This document shows, piece by piece, positions 31,013 to 38,826 of a DNA stretch of 51,316 nucleotides. The stretch's first letter is position 1, and each line of letters starts with the position of its first letter. The notes beneath the pieces were generated by a model, which was not told where the DNA came from, made no database searches, and worked only from the letters and a program-made list of their open reading frames with translations. The DNA comes from Blautia sp. BIOML-A1 (GTDB lineage: Bacteria > Bacillota > Clostridia > Lachnospirales > Lachnospiraceae). The stretch covers positions 1-51,316 of the forward strand of contig NZ_WWVR01000024.1 in the NCBI RefSeq assembly GCF_009883055.1, in the 5' to 3' direction. The position numbers and the translations under genes are program-made.

Positions 31013-31939
31013 ATGATTAACAAACTTATTGAGAAAATCCGTAAAACAAATGCACCGATCGTTGTAGGACTGGATCCTATGCTGAACTATATTCCGAAGC
31101 ATATCCAGGAAAAGGCATTTGCGGAGTTTGGAGAGACACTGGAAGGTGCAGCAGAGGCAATCTGGCAGTTCAACAAGGGCATCGTTGATGCAACTTATGA
31201 TCTGATCCCGGCAGTGAAACCACAGATCGCCATGTATGAACAGTTTGGGATTCCAGGACTTCAGGCATACAAAAAGACCATAGATTACTGTAAATCCAAA
31301 GACCTTGTAGTAATGGGCGATATTAAGAGAGGCGATATCGGTTCTACATCAGCAGCATATGCAGTCGGACATCTTGGACATGTTCAGGTGGGTTCCAAGA
31401 AGTATGCCGCATTTGATGAGGATTTTGCAACAGTCAATCCATATTTTGGAATTGATGGCGTAAAACCTTTCATCGATGTCTGCAAGGAAGAAAATAAAGG
31501 ACTTTTTATCCTTGTAAAAACATCCAATCCTTCCAGTGGTGAATTCCAGGATCGTATGATCGAGGGCAGACCGCTTTATGAGTGGGTAGGCGAGAAGGTT
31601 GCACAGTGGGGCGAAGATCACATGGGCAAGGAATACAGCTATATTGGAGCAGTTGTCGGAGCTACTTATCCGGAAATGGGCAAAGTTCTTCGTGAACTGA
31701 TGCCGAAAACCTTTATCCTGGTACCGGGATATGGTGCACAGGGTGGTAAAGGTGCAGATCTTGTTCATTTCTTCAATGAAGACGGACTTGGTGCAATCGT
31801 AAACTCTTCCAGAGGTATTATTGCAGCATACAAGCAGGAAGCATATGCATCATTCGGTGAACTGAACTATGCGGATGCATCACGTAAAGCAGTAGAAGCA
31901 ATGATCGAGGATATCAGCGGTGCACTTAATAACCGCTAA
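31013..31939 (+). CDS. pyrF: orotidine-5'-phosphate decarboxylase (type 2)
   Basis: The last step of UMP synthesis. The 308-aa length and sequence fit the longer type 2 family (with GLDPMLNYIP at the N terminus), and the catalytic KxxD-type motif appears as MGDIKRGDIGSTS with the essential Asp-Lys-Asp. Further blocks are TVNPYFGIDGVKP and VGATYPEMGKVLREL. AGGAGG precedes the ATG. First gene of pyrF-pyrK-pyrD, with 21 bases to pyrK. Confidence 0.95.
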   Translation: MINKLIEKIRKTNAPIVVGLDPMLNYIPKHIQEKAFAEFGETLEGAAEAIWQFNKGIVDATYDLIPAVKPQIAMYEQFGIPGLQAYKKTIDYCKSKDLVVMGDIKRGDIGSTSAAYAVGHLGHVQVGSKKYAAFDEDFATVNPYFGIDGVKPFIDVCKEENKGLFILVKTSNPSSGEFQDRMIEGRPLYEWVGEKVAQWGEDHMGKEYSYIGAVVGATYPEMGKVLRELMPKTFILVPGYGAQGGKGADLVHFFNEDGLGAIVNSSRGIIAAYKQEAYASFGELNYADASRKAVEAMIEDISGALNNR

Positions 31940-31960
31940 GATGATTTTGGAGGGAAACAG

Positions 31961-32743
31961 ATGAGCACAAAGACAAAAGAAAGTCTCAGGATCGTGAGCC
32001 AGGAGGAGATTGGTAAGGGAATCTTCAGTATGTGGCTTCAGGCTGATCGTATGGCAGAAGCTGCCAGACCGGGACAGTTTTTATCTTTATATACAAGAAA
32101 CGGAAGCAAACTGCTTCCGCGTCCGATCAGCATCTGTGAGATAGACAGAGAAAATGGAAGAATCCGCCTTGTATATCGAGTTACAGGCAAAAATACAGGA
32201 ACAGAAGAATTTTCCAGACTTCATCCGGGAATTACCGTTGAGGCAATGGGACCTCTTGGAAATGGTTTCCCGCTTGAAGAAGCCGAAGGAAAGAAGGTAT
32301 TTCTGATCGGTGGCGGAATTGGTATTCCGCCGATGCTTCAGACTGCCAAAGAGCTTAAGGCAGAGAAAACAGCGGTTCTCGGATACAGAGATGAGCTTTT
32401 CCTGAATGAAGAATTTGCAGAGTATGCAGATGTTTATGTTGCAACAGAAGATGGAAGTGCAGGAACGAAGGGAAATGTTCTGAATGCGATCAAAGAGAAA
32501 TCACTGGAGGCAGATGTGATCTTTGCCTGCGGTCCGACCCCGATGCTCCGTGCACTTAAGGAATATGCGGCAGAAAAAAATATTACCTGCTGGATTTCTA
32601 TGGAGGAGCGTATGGCGTGCGGCGTTGGTGCCTGTCTTGCCTGTGTCTGCAAATCAAAAGAAATCGATGCACACTCCCAGGTGCACAATAAACGTGTCTG
32701 CAAAGACGGACCGGTATTCTTGAGTACGGAGGTAGAGTTATGA
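31961..32743 (+). CDS. pyrK: dihydroorotate dehydrogenase electron-transfer subunit PyrK
   Basis: The FAD/[2Fe-2S] subunit that passes electrons from dihydroorotate oxidation to NAD. The 260-aa protein has the FAD-binding LLPRPISIC, the NAD-binding VFLIGGGIGIPPML and a C-terminal cluster of four cysteines in ERMACGVGACLACVC and a later KRVCKDGP. GGAGGG precedes the ATG. It overlaps pyrD by four bases (ATGA), matching the obligate PyrDB-PyrK complex. Confidence 0.95.
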   Translation: MSTKTKESLRIVSQEEIGKGIFSMWLQADRMAEAARPGQFLSLYTRNGSKLLPRPISICEIDRENGRIRLVYRVTGKNTGTEEFSRLHPGITVEAMGPLGNGFPLEEAEGKKVFLIGGGIGIPPMLQTAKELKAEKTAVLGYRDELFLNEEFAEYADVYVATEDGSAGTKGNVLNAIKEKSLEADVIFACGPTPMLRALKEYAAEKNITCWISMEERMACGVGACLACVCKSKEIDAHSQVHNKRVCKDGPVFLSTEVEL

Positions 32744-33645
32744 TAAAAACAGGTGTGACTCTTGCCGGAGTTGAATTAAAAAATCCTGTTATGACAGCTT
32801 CCGGAACTTTTGGCTCCGGAGCAGAGTACAGTGAATTTGTAGATCTGAATCGTCTCGGTGCAGTGGTAACTAAGGGCGTGGCCAATGTGCCATGGTCGGG
32901 AAATCCGACACCGCGTGTGACAGAGACCGCGAGCGGTATGCTCAATGCAATCGGACTTCAGAATCCGGGGATTGATCTCTTTTGCAAGAGAGATATTCCG
33001 TTCCTGAAACAATATGATACCAAAATCGTTGTTAATGTCTGCGGAAAGAGTACAGAGGATTACTGTGAGGTTGTAGAGCGGCTGGCAGATGAGCCGGTAG
33101 ATCTTCTTGAAATCAATGTTTCCTGCCCGAATGTGAAGGAAGGTGGAATTGCCTTTGGACAGAATCCTAAGGCACTGGAAGCAATCACAAAAGAAGTTAA
33201 GAAATATGCAAAACAGCCGATTATCATGAAACTCAGTCCGAATGTAACAGATATCACAGAGATGGCGAGAGCAGCAGAGGCTGGTGGAGCAGATATTCTG
33301 TCCCTGATCAATACTCTGACAGGAATGAAGATTGATATTTACAGAAGAGCGTTTGCTCTGGCAAATAAGACCGGAGGAATGTCAGGACCGGCAGTGAAGC
33401 CGGTGGCAGTCCGCATGGTTTATCAGGTTGCACAGGCAGTTTCCCTTCCAATCATTGGAATGGGAGGAATCGCAACTGCAGAGGATGCACTGGAATTTAT
33501 CATGGCAGGTGCGACAGCAGTATCTGTAGGAACAGCGAATTTCTTTAATCCGTATGCAACCGTGGAGATTGCAGAGGGAATTGAGAACTTTATGAGAGAA
33601 CAGCATGTGGAAGATATCCATGAGCTGATCGGAGCAGTAAAATAA
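32740..33645 (+). CDS. pyrD: dihydroorotate dehydrogenase B catalytic subunit
   Basis: The FMN-containing class 1B enzyme oxidising dihydroorotate to orotate. The 301-aa protein has NPVMTASGTFG, the EINVSCPNVKEGG block with the catalytic Cys, KLSPNVTDI, and the FMN phosphate site IIGMGGIATAEDALEF. It begins within the pyrK stop codon and works with it as a heterotetramer. A terminator-like hairpin follows. Confidence 0.95.
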   Translation: MIKTGVTLAGVELKNPVMTASGTFGSGAEYSEFVDLNRLGAVVTKGVANVPWSGNPTPRVTETASGMLNAIGLQNPGIDLFCKRDIPFLKQYDTKIVVNVCGKSTEDYCEVVERLADEPVDLLEINVSCPNVKEGGIAFGQNPKALEAITKEVKKYAKQPIIMKLSPNVTDITEMARAAEAGGADILSLINTLTGMKIDIYRRAFALANKTGGMSGPAVKPVAVRMVYQVAQAVSLPIIGMGGIATAEDALEFIMAGATAVSVGTANFFNPYATVEIAEGIENFMREQHVEDIHELIGAVK

Positions 33646-33673
33646 AAGCATGAAATGTTAGAACCACAAAATG

Positions 33674-33707
33674 GCAGGAAAGAGCAGAGTGCTTTTTCCT
33701 GCTTTTT
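33674..33707 (+). terminator. terminator after pyrD
   Basis: GCAGGAAA (33674-33681) pairs with TTTCCTGC (33695-33702), followed by TTTTT; CACAAAA/TTTTGTG can extend the stem outward. It ends 16 bases before the MATE start codon. Confidence 0.75.
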
Positions 33708-33723
33708 GTGAAAGGGGAGTAAA

Positions 33724-35073
33724 ATGGAAAAAAATCGAACAAATGATATGACAGTTGGCAGTCCTGTGAAACTGATCATACAATTTATGATTCCGATGTT
33801 TCTGGGAAATATTTTTCAGCAGTTTTATAACATTGTGGATTCTATTGTTGCGGGACAGTTTATTGGTGTGGATGCACTTGCTGCAATTGGAAGTACAGGA
33901 TCGCTGATGTTTTTTGTGACAGGATGGCTAAATGGATTAAGCAGTGGATTTGCGATTATCGTGGCACAGATGTTTGGTGCGAAAAGATACGATGATATGA
34001 GACATTTTGTGGCAATGTCCATCTATCTGATGTTTGGATTTGCAACGGCAATGACGGCTGGATTTCTGGTATTCAATGTCCCGATCCTGAGATTGATGAA
34101 TTCTCCGGCAGATCTGATGGGGGATGTGGCCGGCTATATGGGGATTATTTATGCCGGACTTCTGGTAACAGCGGCATACAATACGCTGGCTGCCTTTTTG
34201 CGGGCACTGGGAGATTCCAAATCACCGTTATATTTTCTTATCATCTCGGCAGGAATCAATGTTGTTCTTGATATTGTTCTGATCCGCTTTGTGGGAATGG
34301 GAGTAGAAGGATGTGCATATGCGACTGTCATTGCACAGGGTGTGTCTGCGGTATGCTGCCTGATCTATATTAAGAAAAAATATCCGATCCTCCATCTGGA
34401 AAAGAAAAATTTTGAGTTTCGGAAAGGCAGCATGAGTAAATTGCTGATCCTTGGAATCCCGATGGGACTTCAGTTTTCTATTACAGCGATCGGAACTATC
34501 ATAGTTCAGAGTGCGGTGAATATTTATGGTGCCACTTATATGGCAGGATTCTCGGCGGCAGGAAAGATTCAGAATGTGATAGGCATGGTGGCTGTTTCTA
34601 TGGGGGCAACCATTGCGACCTATGTTGGCCAGAATCGTGGTGCAGGGCGTATGGACAGGGTAAAACAGGGTGTGAATTATTCCTGTATCATGCTCTGGAT
34701 CTGGAGTGTACTTGAGATGGTAATCGTATATTTCGGAGGAAAATATTTTACCTATCTGTTTATTGATCCGTCTGAGACGGATGTTGTGCATGTGTCCGTA
34801 ACTTATTTCCGTACAGTGTTCTGGGCCTATCCGTTTTTGAGTACGATTTTTGTATTTCGAAATGCACTGCAGGGTATGGGATATGGACTTGTACCGATGC
34901 TGGGAGGCGTCTTTGAGCTTGTGGCAAGAACATTGATCGTAGTGCTTGTCGCCGGAAAGACAAGCTTTGCAGGTGTCTGTCTTGCCGATCCGATGGCATG
35001 GATCGCGGCACTGATTCCATTGATCCCGTATTATTTTTATATCATGAAGAAATACAATCTTCGAACGACGTAG
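33724..35073 (+). CDS. MATE family efflux transporter
   Basis: A 449-aa integral membrane protein with about twelve hydrophobic segments, exporting drugs or metabolites against Na+ or H+. The N-terminal GSPVKLIIQFMIPMFLGNIFQ, the QFYNIVDSIVAGQF motif and the internal repeat in the second half (MSKLLILGIPMGLQFSI) are typical of the bacterial NorM/DinF-like branch. The RBS is GGGGAG. It follows a terminator by 16 bases, so its promoter must lie before that hairpin or it depends on read-through. Substrate unknown. Confidence 0.93.
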   Translation: MEKNRTNDMTVGSPVKLIIQFMIPMFLGNIFQQFYNIVDSIVAGQFIGVDALAAIGSTGSLMFFVTGWLNGLSSGFAIIVAQMFGAKRYDDMRHFVAMSIYLMFGFATAMTAGFLVFNVPILRLMNSPADLMGDVAGYMGIIYAGLLVTAAYNTLAAFLRALGDSKSPLYFLIISAGINVVLDIVLIRFVGMGVEGCAYATVIAQGVSAVCCLIYIKKKYPILHLEKKNFEFRKGSMSKLLILGIPMGLQFSITAIGTIIVQSAVNIYGATYMAGFSAAGKIQNVIGMVAVSMGATIATYVGQNRGAGRMDRVKQGVNYSCIMLWIWSVLEMVIVYFGGKYFTYLFIDPSETDVVHVSVTYFRTVFWAYPFLSTIFVFRNALQGMGYGLVPMLGGVFELVARTLIVVLVAGKTSFAGVCLADPMAWIAALIPLIPYYFYIMKKYNLRTT

Positions 35074-35149
35074 ATACGGTATTGTGTGGACAAAACAGGA
35101 GTTTTATGTGACAATGATATTATCATAGTATTTGGAAAGGGGGGAAGCG

Positions 35150-35626
35150 ATGAAGAAAACAGGGAGACAGTTTCTGGTGTTTCTGGCCTTGCTTGTGCTT
35201 TTTGCACAGGTTCCGTGTATGAATCAGAGAGTTTCTGCTGCAGCAAAGACAACGACAGAGAAGAAAACGACAGTAAAAACAACCAAAAAGAAAAATGGTC
35301 TTTACAAAGAAGGAAATGGTAAGTTCTGCTATTATCAGAATAACAAAAGAATAAAAAATACATGGAAAACCATAAAAGGCGGGAAATATTATTTTGACAA
35401 AAATGGGTATGCACTTATTGGCTCTTCCAAAGTTGGCAGAACATTGTATCTGTTTAAGTCAGATGGGAAATTATACAAAAGAAACAAAAATGGCTTTGTA
35501 AAAGTTCTGGGTAATACTTATTATGTGCTTAAGAGCGGAGAGCTGCGAACCGGCTGGAGCGGATGCTATGGAACCAGAAATTTCAGAACTCCGTATAAGC
35601 AGCTAAGAAAAGTGAGATTTGATTAA
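35150..35626 (+). CDS. small exported protein with cell-wall-binding-like repeats
   Basis: A 158-aa exported protein. Residues 1-30 are a signal peptide ending near VSA-AA; a Lys/Thr-rich linker follows; residues about 50-150 hold four aromatic-glycine units (NGKFCYYQNNKRI, GGKYYFDKNGYAL, RTLYLFKSDGKLY, GNTYYVLKSGELRTGW) resembling choline/cell-wall-binding repeats. No catalytic domain is present. I chose ATG 35150 with AAGGGGGG upstream over TTG 35132. It is followed after 22 bases by a related gene with a transglutaminase-like domain, and may be a binding partner of it. Confidence 0.8.
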   Translation: MKKTGRQFLVFLALLVLFAQVPCMNQRVSAAAKTTTEKKTTVKTTKKKNGLYKEGNGKFCYYQNNKRIKNTWKTIKGGKYYFDKNGYALIGSSKVGRTLYLFKSDGKLYKRNKNGFVKVLGNTYYVLKSGELRTGWSGCYGTRNFRTPYKQLRKVRFD

Positions 35627-35648
35627 ACAGTAAAGGGAGGCACGGACT

Positions 35649-36437
35649 ATGAAAGGTAAAAAAACAGTTATATTTTTTTTGTTGGCAATATGCATCTGTC
35701 TTTTTCCGGCAAGGAATGCCGAGGCAGCTGTGAAATACAAAAACTGTTTTGTGAAAGCACAGAATGGAAATCTCAGTTATTATAATGCAAAAGGCAAGAA
35801 AGCAAAGGGCATTGTGACCGTAAAAGGGAAAAAATATTATTTCGATTCCAAAGGAGTTCTCCGTACAGGCTGGCGAAAGATCAATAAGAAATATTATTTT
35901 TTCAGACAGTATAATACCAGAGCAGGATACATGGTGACTTCTTCAAAAGTTAACGGAATCCGGATCAGGAAAAACGGAAGTGCAGTCTATAACAAAACTC
36001 AGCTTGCAAAGCTGAATCTTATGGTCAAGGCAAGTCAGACTGTGGACAGAGTTACGAACAACAGAATGACAAGAGAACAGAAACTGAAAGCCTGCTTCAG
36101 ATATATTGTAAGCTGCAATTACGGAGATGGCGGAGATTTTGTCGGAGGTTCAAACTGGGATGTATATTATGGAAGCCGGGTACTCAGCAGAAGAAGAGGC
36201 GATTGTTTTGGGTTTGGCTGTGCAGTTGCCTATCTGGCTGATGCAGTAGGGTATACATCATATGCGGTTTCATCAGGAGGACATGGCTGGGCAGAGGTAA
36301 ACGGAAAAGTCTATGATGCAAACTGGGCAAAGGTGACCGGCAAAATTGACGGGTATTGTGGTATGAGCTATGATCTCAGCGGCAGAGGCGGACGTCCAAA
36401 CTATAAACCAAACAGAGCATATGTGAAACGCATCTGA
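35649..36437 (+). CDS. exported transglutaminase-like cysteine protease-fold protein with cell-wall-binding-like repeats
   Basis: A 262-aa exported protein. A signal peptide (residues 1-26, ending AEA-AV) is followed by three repeat units like those of its neighbour (NGNLSYYNAKGKK, GKKYYFDSKGVLRTGW, NKKYYFF) and then a transglutaminase-like domain (about 110-262). Its Cys-His-Asp triad is in RRGDCFGFGCA, GGHGWAEV and VYDANWA. Such domains in bacteria are usually proteases or peptidoglycan cross-link enzymes. AGGGAGG precedes the ATG. It sits between pyr genes but is functionally unrelated to them. Confidence 0.85.
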   Translation: MKGKKTVIFFLLAICICLFPARNAEAAVKYKNCFVKAQNGNLSYYNAKGKKAKGIVTVKGKKYYFDSKGVLRTGWRKINKKYYFFRQYNTRAGYMVTSSKVNGIRIRKNGSAVYNKTQLAKLNLMVKASQTVDRVTNNRMTREQKLKACFRYIVSCNYGDGGDFVGGSNWDVYYGSRVLSRRRGDCFGFGCAVAYLADAVGYTSYAVSSGGHGWAEVNGKVYDANWAKVTGKIDGYCGMSYDLSGRGGRPNYKPNRAYVKRI

Positions 36438-36450
36438 TATGAAAGAGAGT

Positions 36451-36479
36451 TTGTTATTTGAATTAAAATATGCTAAAAT
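36451..36479 (+). promoter_or_regulatory. promoter of pyrE
   Basis: TTGTTA (36451-36456), 17 bases, TAAAAT (36474-36479), with GTTAGCTAAC, a 10-base palindrome, directly after it (36483-36492) at the likely transcription start. Confidence 0.6.
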
Positions 36480-36528
36480 AACAGTTAGCTAACGAAAGAT
36501 TAATACAGTTGATATGGAGGAATGAAAA

Positions 36529-37209
36529 ATGGAAGCATATAAGCAGGAATTTATTGAATTTATGGTAGACAGTAATGTACTGAAATTTGGAGAGTTTACA
36601 CTTAAGAGCGGAAGAAAGTCTCCGTTTTTTATGAATGCAGGTGCATATGTGACAGGTTCCCAGCTTAAGAAACTCGGAGAATATTACGCAAAAGCAATCC
36701 ACGACAAATATGGTGATGATTTTGACGTGTTATTTGGACCGGCATATAAGGGAATTCCGCTTAGTGTAGTGACAGCAATCGCATTCAGTGAATTATACGG
36801 AAAAGAAATCCGTTACTGCTCAGACCGAAAAGAAGAAAAAGATCACGGTGCAGATAAGGGAAGTTTTCTTGGAAGCAATTTAAAGGACGGAGATCGTGTT
36901 GTTATGATCGAAGACGTAACAACCTCCGGTAAATCCATGGAAGAAACAGTTCCGAAGGTAAGAGGTGCAGCAGATGTAGAGATTGTCGGCCTTATGGTAT
37001 CTCTTGACCGTATGGAAGTTGGAAAGGGCGGCGTGAAATGTGCCCTTGAAGAGGTTCATGATCTGTATGGATTTGAAACAAACGCCATCGTAACGATGGA
37101 AGAGGTTATTGAACATCTTTATAACAGGGAATACAAGGGAAAGGTCATTATTGACGATGAGCTTAAAGCTTCAATTGATGCATATTATGCTCAGTACGGT
37201 GCAAAATAA
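36529..37209 (+). CDS. pyrE: orotate phosphoribosyltransferase
   Basis: Transfers phosphoribose from PRPP to orotate. The 226-aa protein has LKFGEFTLKSGRKSPFFMN at the N terminus, the GPAYKGIPL loop, the mobile loop DRKEEKDHG, and the PRPP-binding motif VVMIEDVTTSGKS. It has its own promoter, so it is separated from pyrFKD by a MATE gene and two exported proteins. AGGAGG-like GGAGG precedes the ATG. Confidence 0.95.
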   Translation: MEAYKQEFIEFMVDSNVLKFGEFTLKSGRKSPFFMNAGAYVTGSQLKKLGEYYAKAIHDKYGDDFDVLFGPAYKGIPLSVVTAIAFSELYGKEIRYCSDRKEEKDHGADKGSFLGSNLKDGDRVVMIEDVTTSGKSMEETVPKVRGAADVEIVGLMVSLDRMEVGKGGVKCALEEVHDLYGFETNAIVTMEEVIEHLYNREYKGKVIIDDELKASIDAYYAQYGAK

Positions 37210-37247
37210 AACACCTTTCGGCGGAAGAATGTTCAGGAGGAATGAAG

Positions 37248-37400
37248 TTGAACGAAAAAATCTATAAAACGATGTCAAGAACAGGAGCATGCAGTGTCGC
37301 AGTGGGAATTGTTACTCTTGTTATCGGAGCAGCTGCGGGAATTCTGATGATCGTCAGCGGTGCACGCCTTCTCAAAAGAAAAGGTGACATTTTGATATAG
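37248..37400 (+). CDS. small membrane protein (50 aa), function unknown
   Basis: A short frame with a TTG start seven bases after AGGAGG (37235-37240); an in-frame ATG at 37242 would be only one base from it. The product has a basic start, a membrane segment (about residues 17-40, Val/Gly/Ala/Ile-rich, including VGIVTLVIGAAAG) and a basic tail RLLKRKGD. The strong RBS and hydrophobic profile support a real gene. Unrecognised family. Confidence 0.6.
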   Translation: MNEKIYKTMSRTGACSVAVGIVTLVIGAAAGILMIVSGARLLKRKGDILI

Positions 37401-37435
37401 CAATTGGAGGCAGCACAAGGTTGGGATAGTATAGT

Positions 37436-37912
37436 ATGTCAAGAAACAGTGCAAAACGCAGGATTAAACATCTGGGAACTATGCTGTTTGTATTATATGT
37501 TCTGCTGCTGACCTATTTCCTTTTCTTTTCGGAAGAATATGGACGGGTCGCAGCAGAAGAACGAGTGTACAGATACAATCTGATCCCATTTATAGAGATC
37601 AGAAGATTCTGGATTTACAGAGAGCAGTTGGGGGTGTTTGCGGTTGTTACAAATCTGCTGGGAAATGTGATTGGATTTATTCCCTACGGATTTATTCTTC
37701 CGGTCATAGCAAGGAAATGCCGCAGCGGATTTTTTATAATTTTATCAGGATTTGGTATCAGCCTTCTCGTAGAAACAATCCAGCTTATTACGAAGGTAGG
37801 ATGTTTTGACGTAGATGATCTGATCCTGAATACTTTGGGAGCGGCACTGGGATATCTGGCTTTTGCCGTTTGTAATTATCTGAGGAGAAAATGTTATGGC
37901 AAGAAGATATAG
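37436..37912 (+). CDS. VanZ family membrane protein
   Basis: A 158-aa membrane protein of the VanZ-like family, named after a teicoplanin-resistance accessory protein but found widely in Firmicutes with other, undefined roles. Four hydrophobic segments are visible; the conserved NLIPF, NLLGNVIGFIPYGF, ETIQL and DVDDLILNTLGAALGY blocks are all present. The ATG has only a weak RBS. It overlaps the next gene by 17 bases. Confidence 0.88.
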   Translation: MSRNSAKRRIKHLGTMLFVLYVLLLTYFLFFSEEYGRVAAEERVYRYNLIPFIEIRRFWIYREQLGVFAVVTNLLGNVIGFIPYGFILPVIARKCRSGFFIILSGFGISLLVETIQLITKVGCFDVDDLILNTLGAALGYLAFAVCNYLRRKCYGKKI

Positions 37913-38210
37913 ATATGCGATCATAAAGAAAAAAGAACCAGGTAAAGGGAAGCTGTCAGTGGGACTGGCGATTGCTTCCCTCCTTCTGTTTGTGGCGGCA
38001 GTAACCGCAGCTTATATGCTGGGAGGAAAATTCGGGTTCATCATAGGTGGAGTCTGCCTGTTTGCAGCATTGCTTTCTGCTTATGGGTTTGTGATGGGAC
38101 TTATGAGCTTTTCTGATGAAGAGTGTATGCATCGGACCAGTGTTGTGGGTTCAATCCTGAATGGAGTGATCACAGTAGGCTGGCTGGTCTTTTTTTTGAT
38201 GGGAGTATAA
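37896..38210 (+). CDS. small membrane protein (DUF6142-like)
   Basis: A 104-aa protein with a basic N terminus (RRYRYAIIKKKEPGKG) and three membrane segments. The layout, K-rich start then a G-L-hydrophobic first helix, recalls the DUF6142 group of Lachnospiraceae, but I am not certain. GAGGAG inside vanZ gives a good RBS. It lies 3 bases before the HD-domain gene, in one operon. Confidence 0.7.
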   Translation: MARRYRYAIIKKKEPGKGKLSVGLAIASLLLFVAAVTAAYMLGGKFGFIIGGVCLFAALLSAYGFVMGLMSFSDEECMHRTSVVGSILNGVITVGWLVFFLMGV

Positions 38211-38213
38211 GAA

Positions 38214-38801
38214 ATGGAACGATTACAGAAACAGATGGAATTTATTGTTGAGGTAGACAAAGTAAAGCAGATCATCCGCCAGACATATCTGGCAGATGCA
38301 AGCCGTAAGGAAGATGATGCGGAACATTCCTGGCATCTGGCACTGATGGCGGTTCTCCTCAAAGAATATTCTAATGAAGAGGTTGATCTGGCGAAGGTTG
38401 TACCGATGGTGCTGATTCATGATCTGGTTGAGATTGACGCTGGTGATACCTACGCATATGATGATGCGGGAGCTGAAACAAAAGAGGATCGGGAGACGAA
38501 AGCGGCGAATCGTATTTTTGGCCTCCTTCCAGCTGATCAGGGGAAATATTTCCGTGAACTCTGGAATGAGTTTGAGGCATATGAGACTGCAGAAGCCAAA
38601 TTTGCTCATGTGCTGGATAATTGTCAGCCGCTTCTTCTGAATGATGCTTCCAATGGCAGAAGCTGGGCGGAACATGGCGTCCGTAAAAGCCAGATATACA
38701 GACGAAATGAGCATACATCAGAGGGATCTGTGGAAATCTGGAAATATATGCAGAAACTGATCGATAAACATGTGGAGCTTGGGCATGTTATCGACGAATA
38801 A
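38214..38801 (+). CDS. HD domain-containing hydrolase (YfbR/HDDC2-like)
   Basis: A 195-aa HD-fold phosphohydrolase like YfbR (5'-deoxynucleotidase) or HDDC2. Metal-binding residues are in DDAEHSWHLALM (the His of H-x-x-x-x-H) and LIHDLVEIDAGD (the HD pair), with a later conserved Asp in AHVLDNCQPLL. It would release phosphate from a nucleoside monophosphate, but substrate is inferred. GGGAG lies 8 bases before the ATG. It lies 25 bases before the aminopeptidase gene. Confidence 0.87.
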   Translation: MERLQKQMEFIVEVDKVKQIIRQTYLADASRKEDDAEHSWHLALMAVLLKEYSNEEVDLAKVVPMVLIHDLVEIDAGDTYAYDDAGAETKEDRETKAANRIFGLLPADQGKYFRELWNEFEAYETAEAKFAHVLDNCQPLLLNDASNGRSWAEHGVRKSQIYRRNEHTSEGSVEIWKYMQKLIDKHVELGHVIDE

Positions 38802-38826
38802 AGTTATAACGGAAAGGAAGAATGTT

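Noticed and set aside
37436..37912. Glycopeptide-resistance role for the VanZ-family gene
   Set aside because: No vanH, vanA, vanX, vanS or vanR genes nearby; VanZ-like proteins are common in sensitive Firmicutes.
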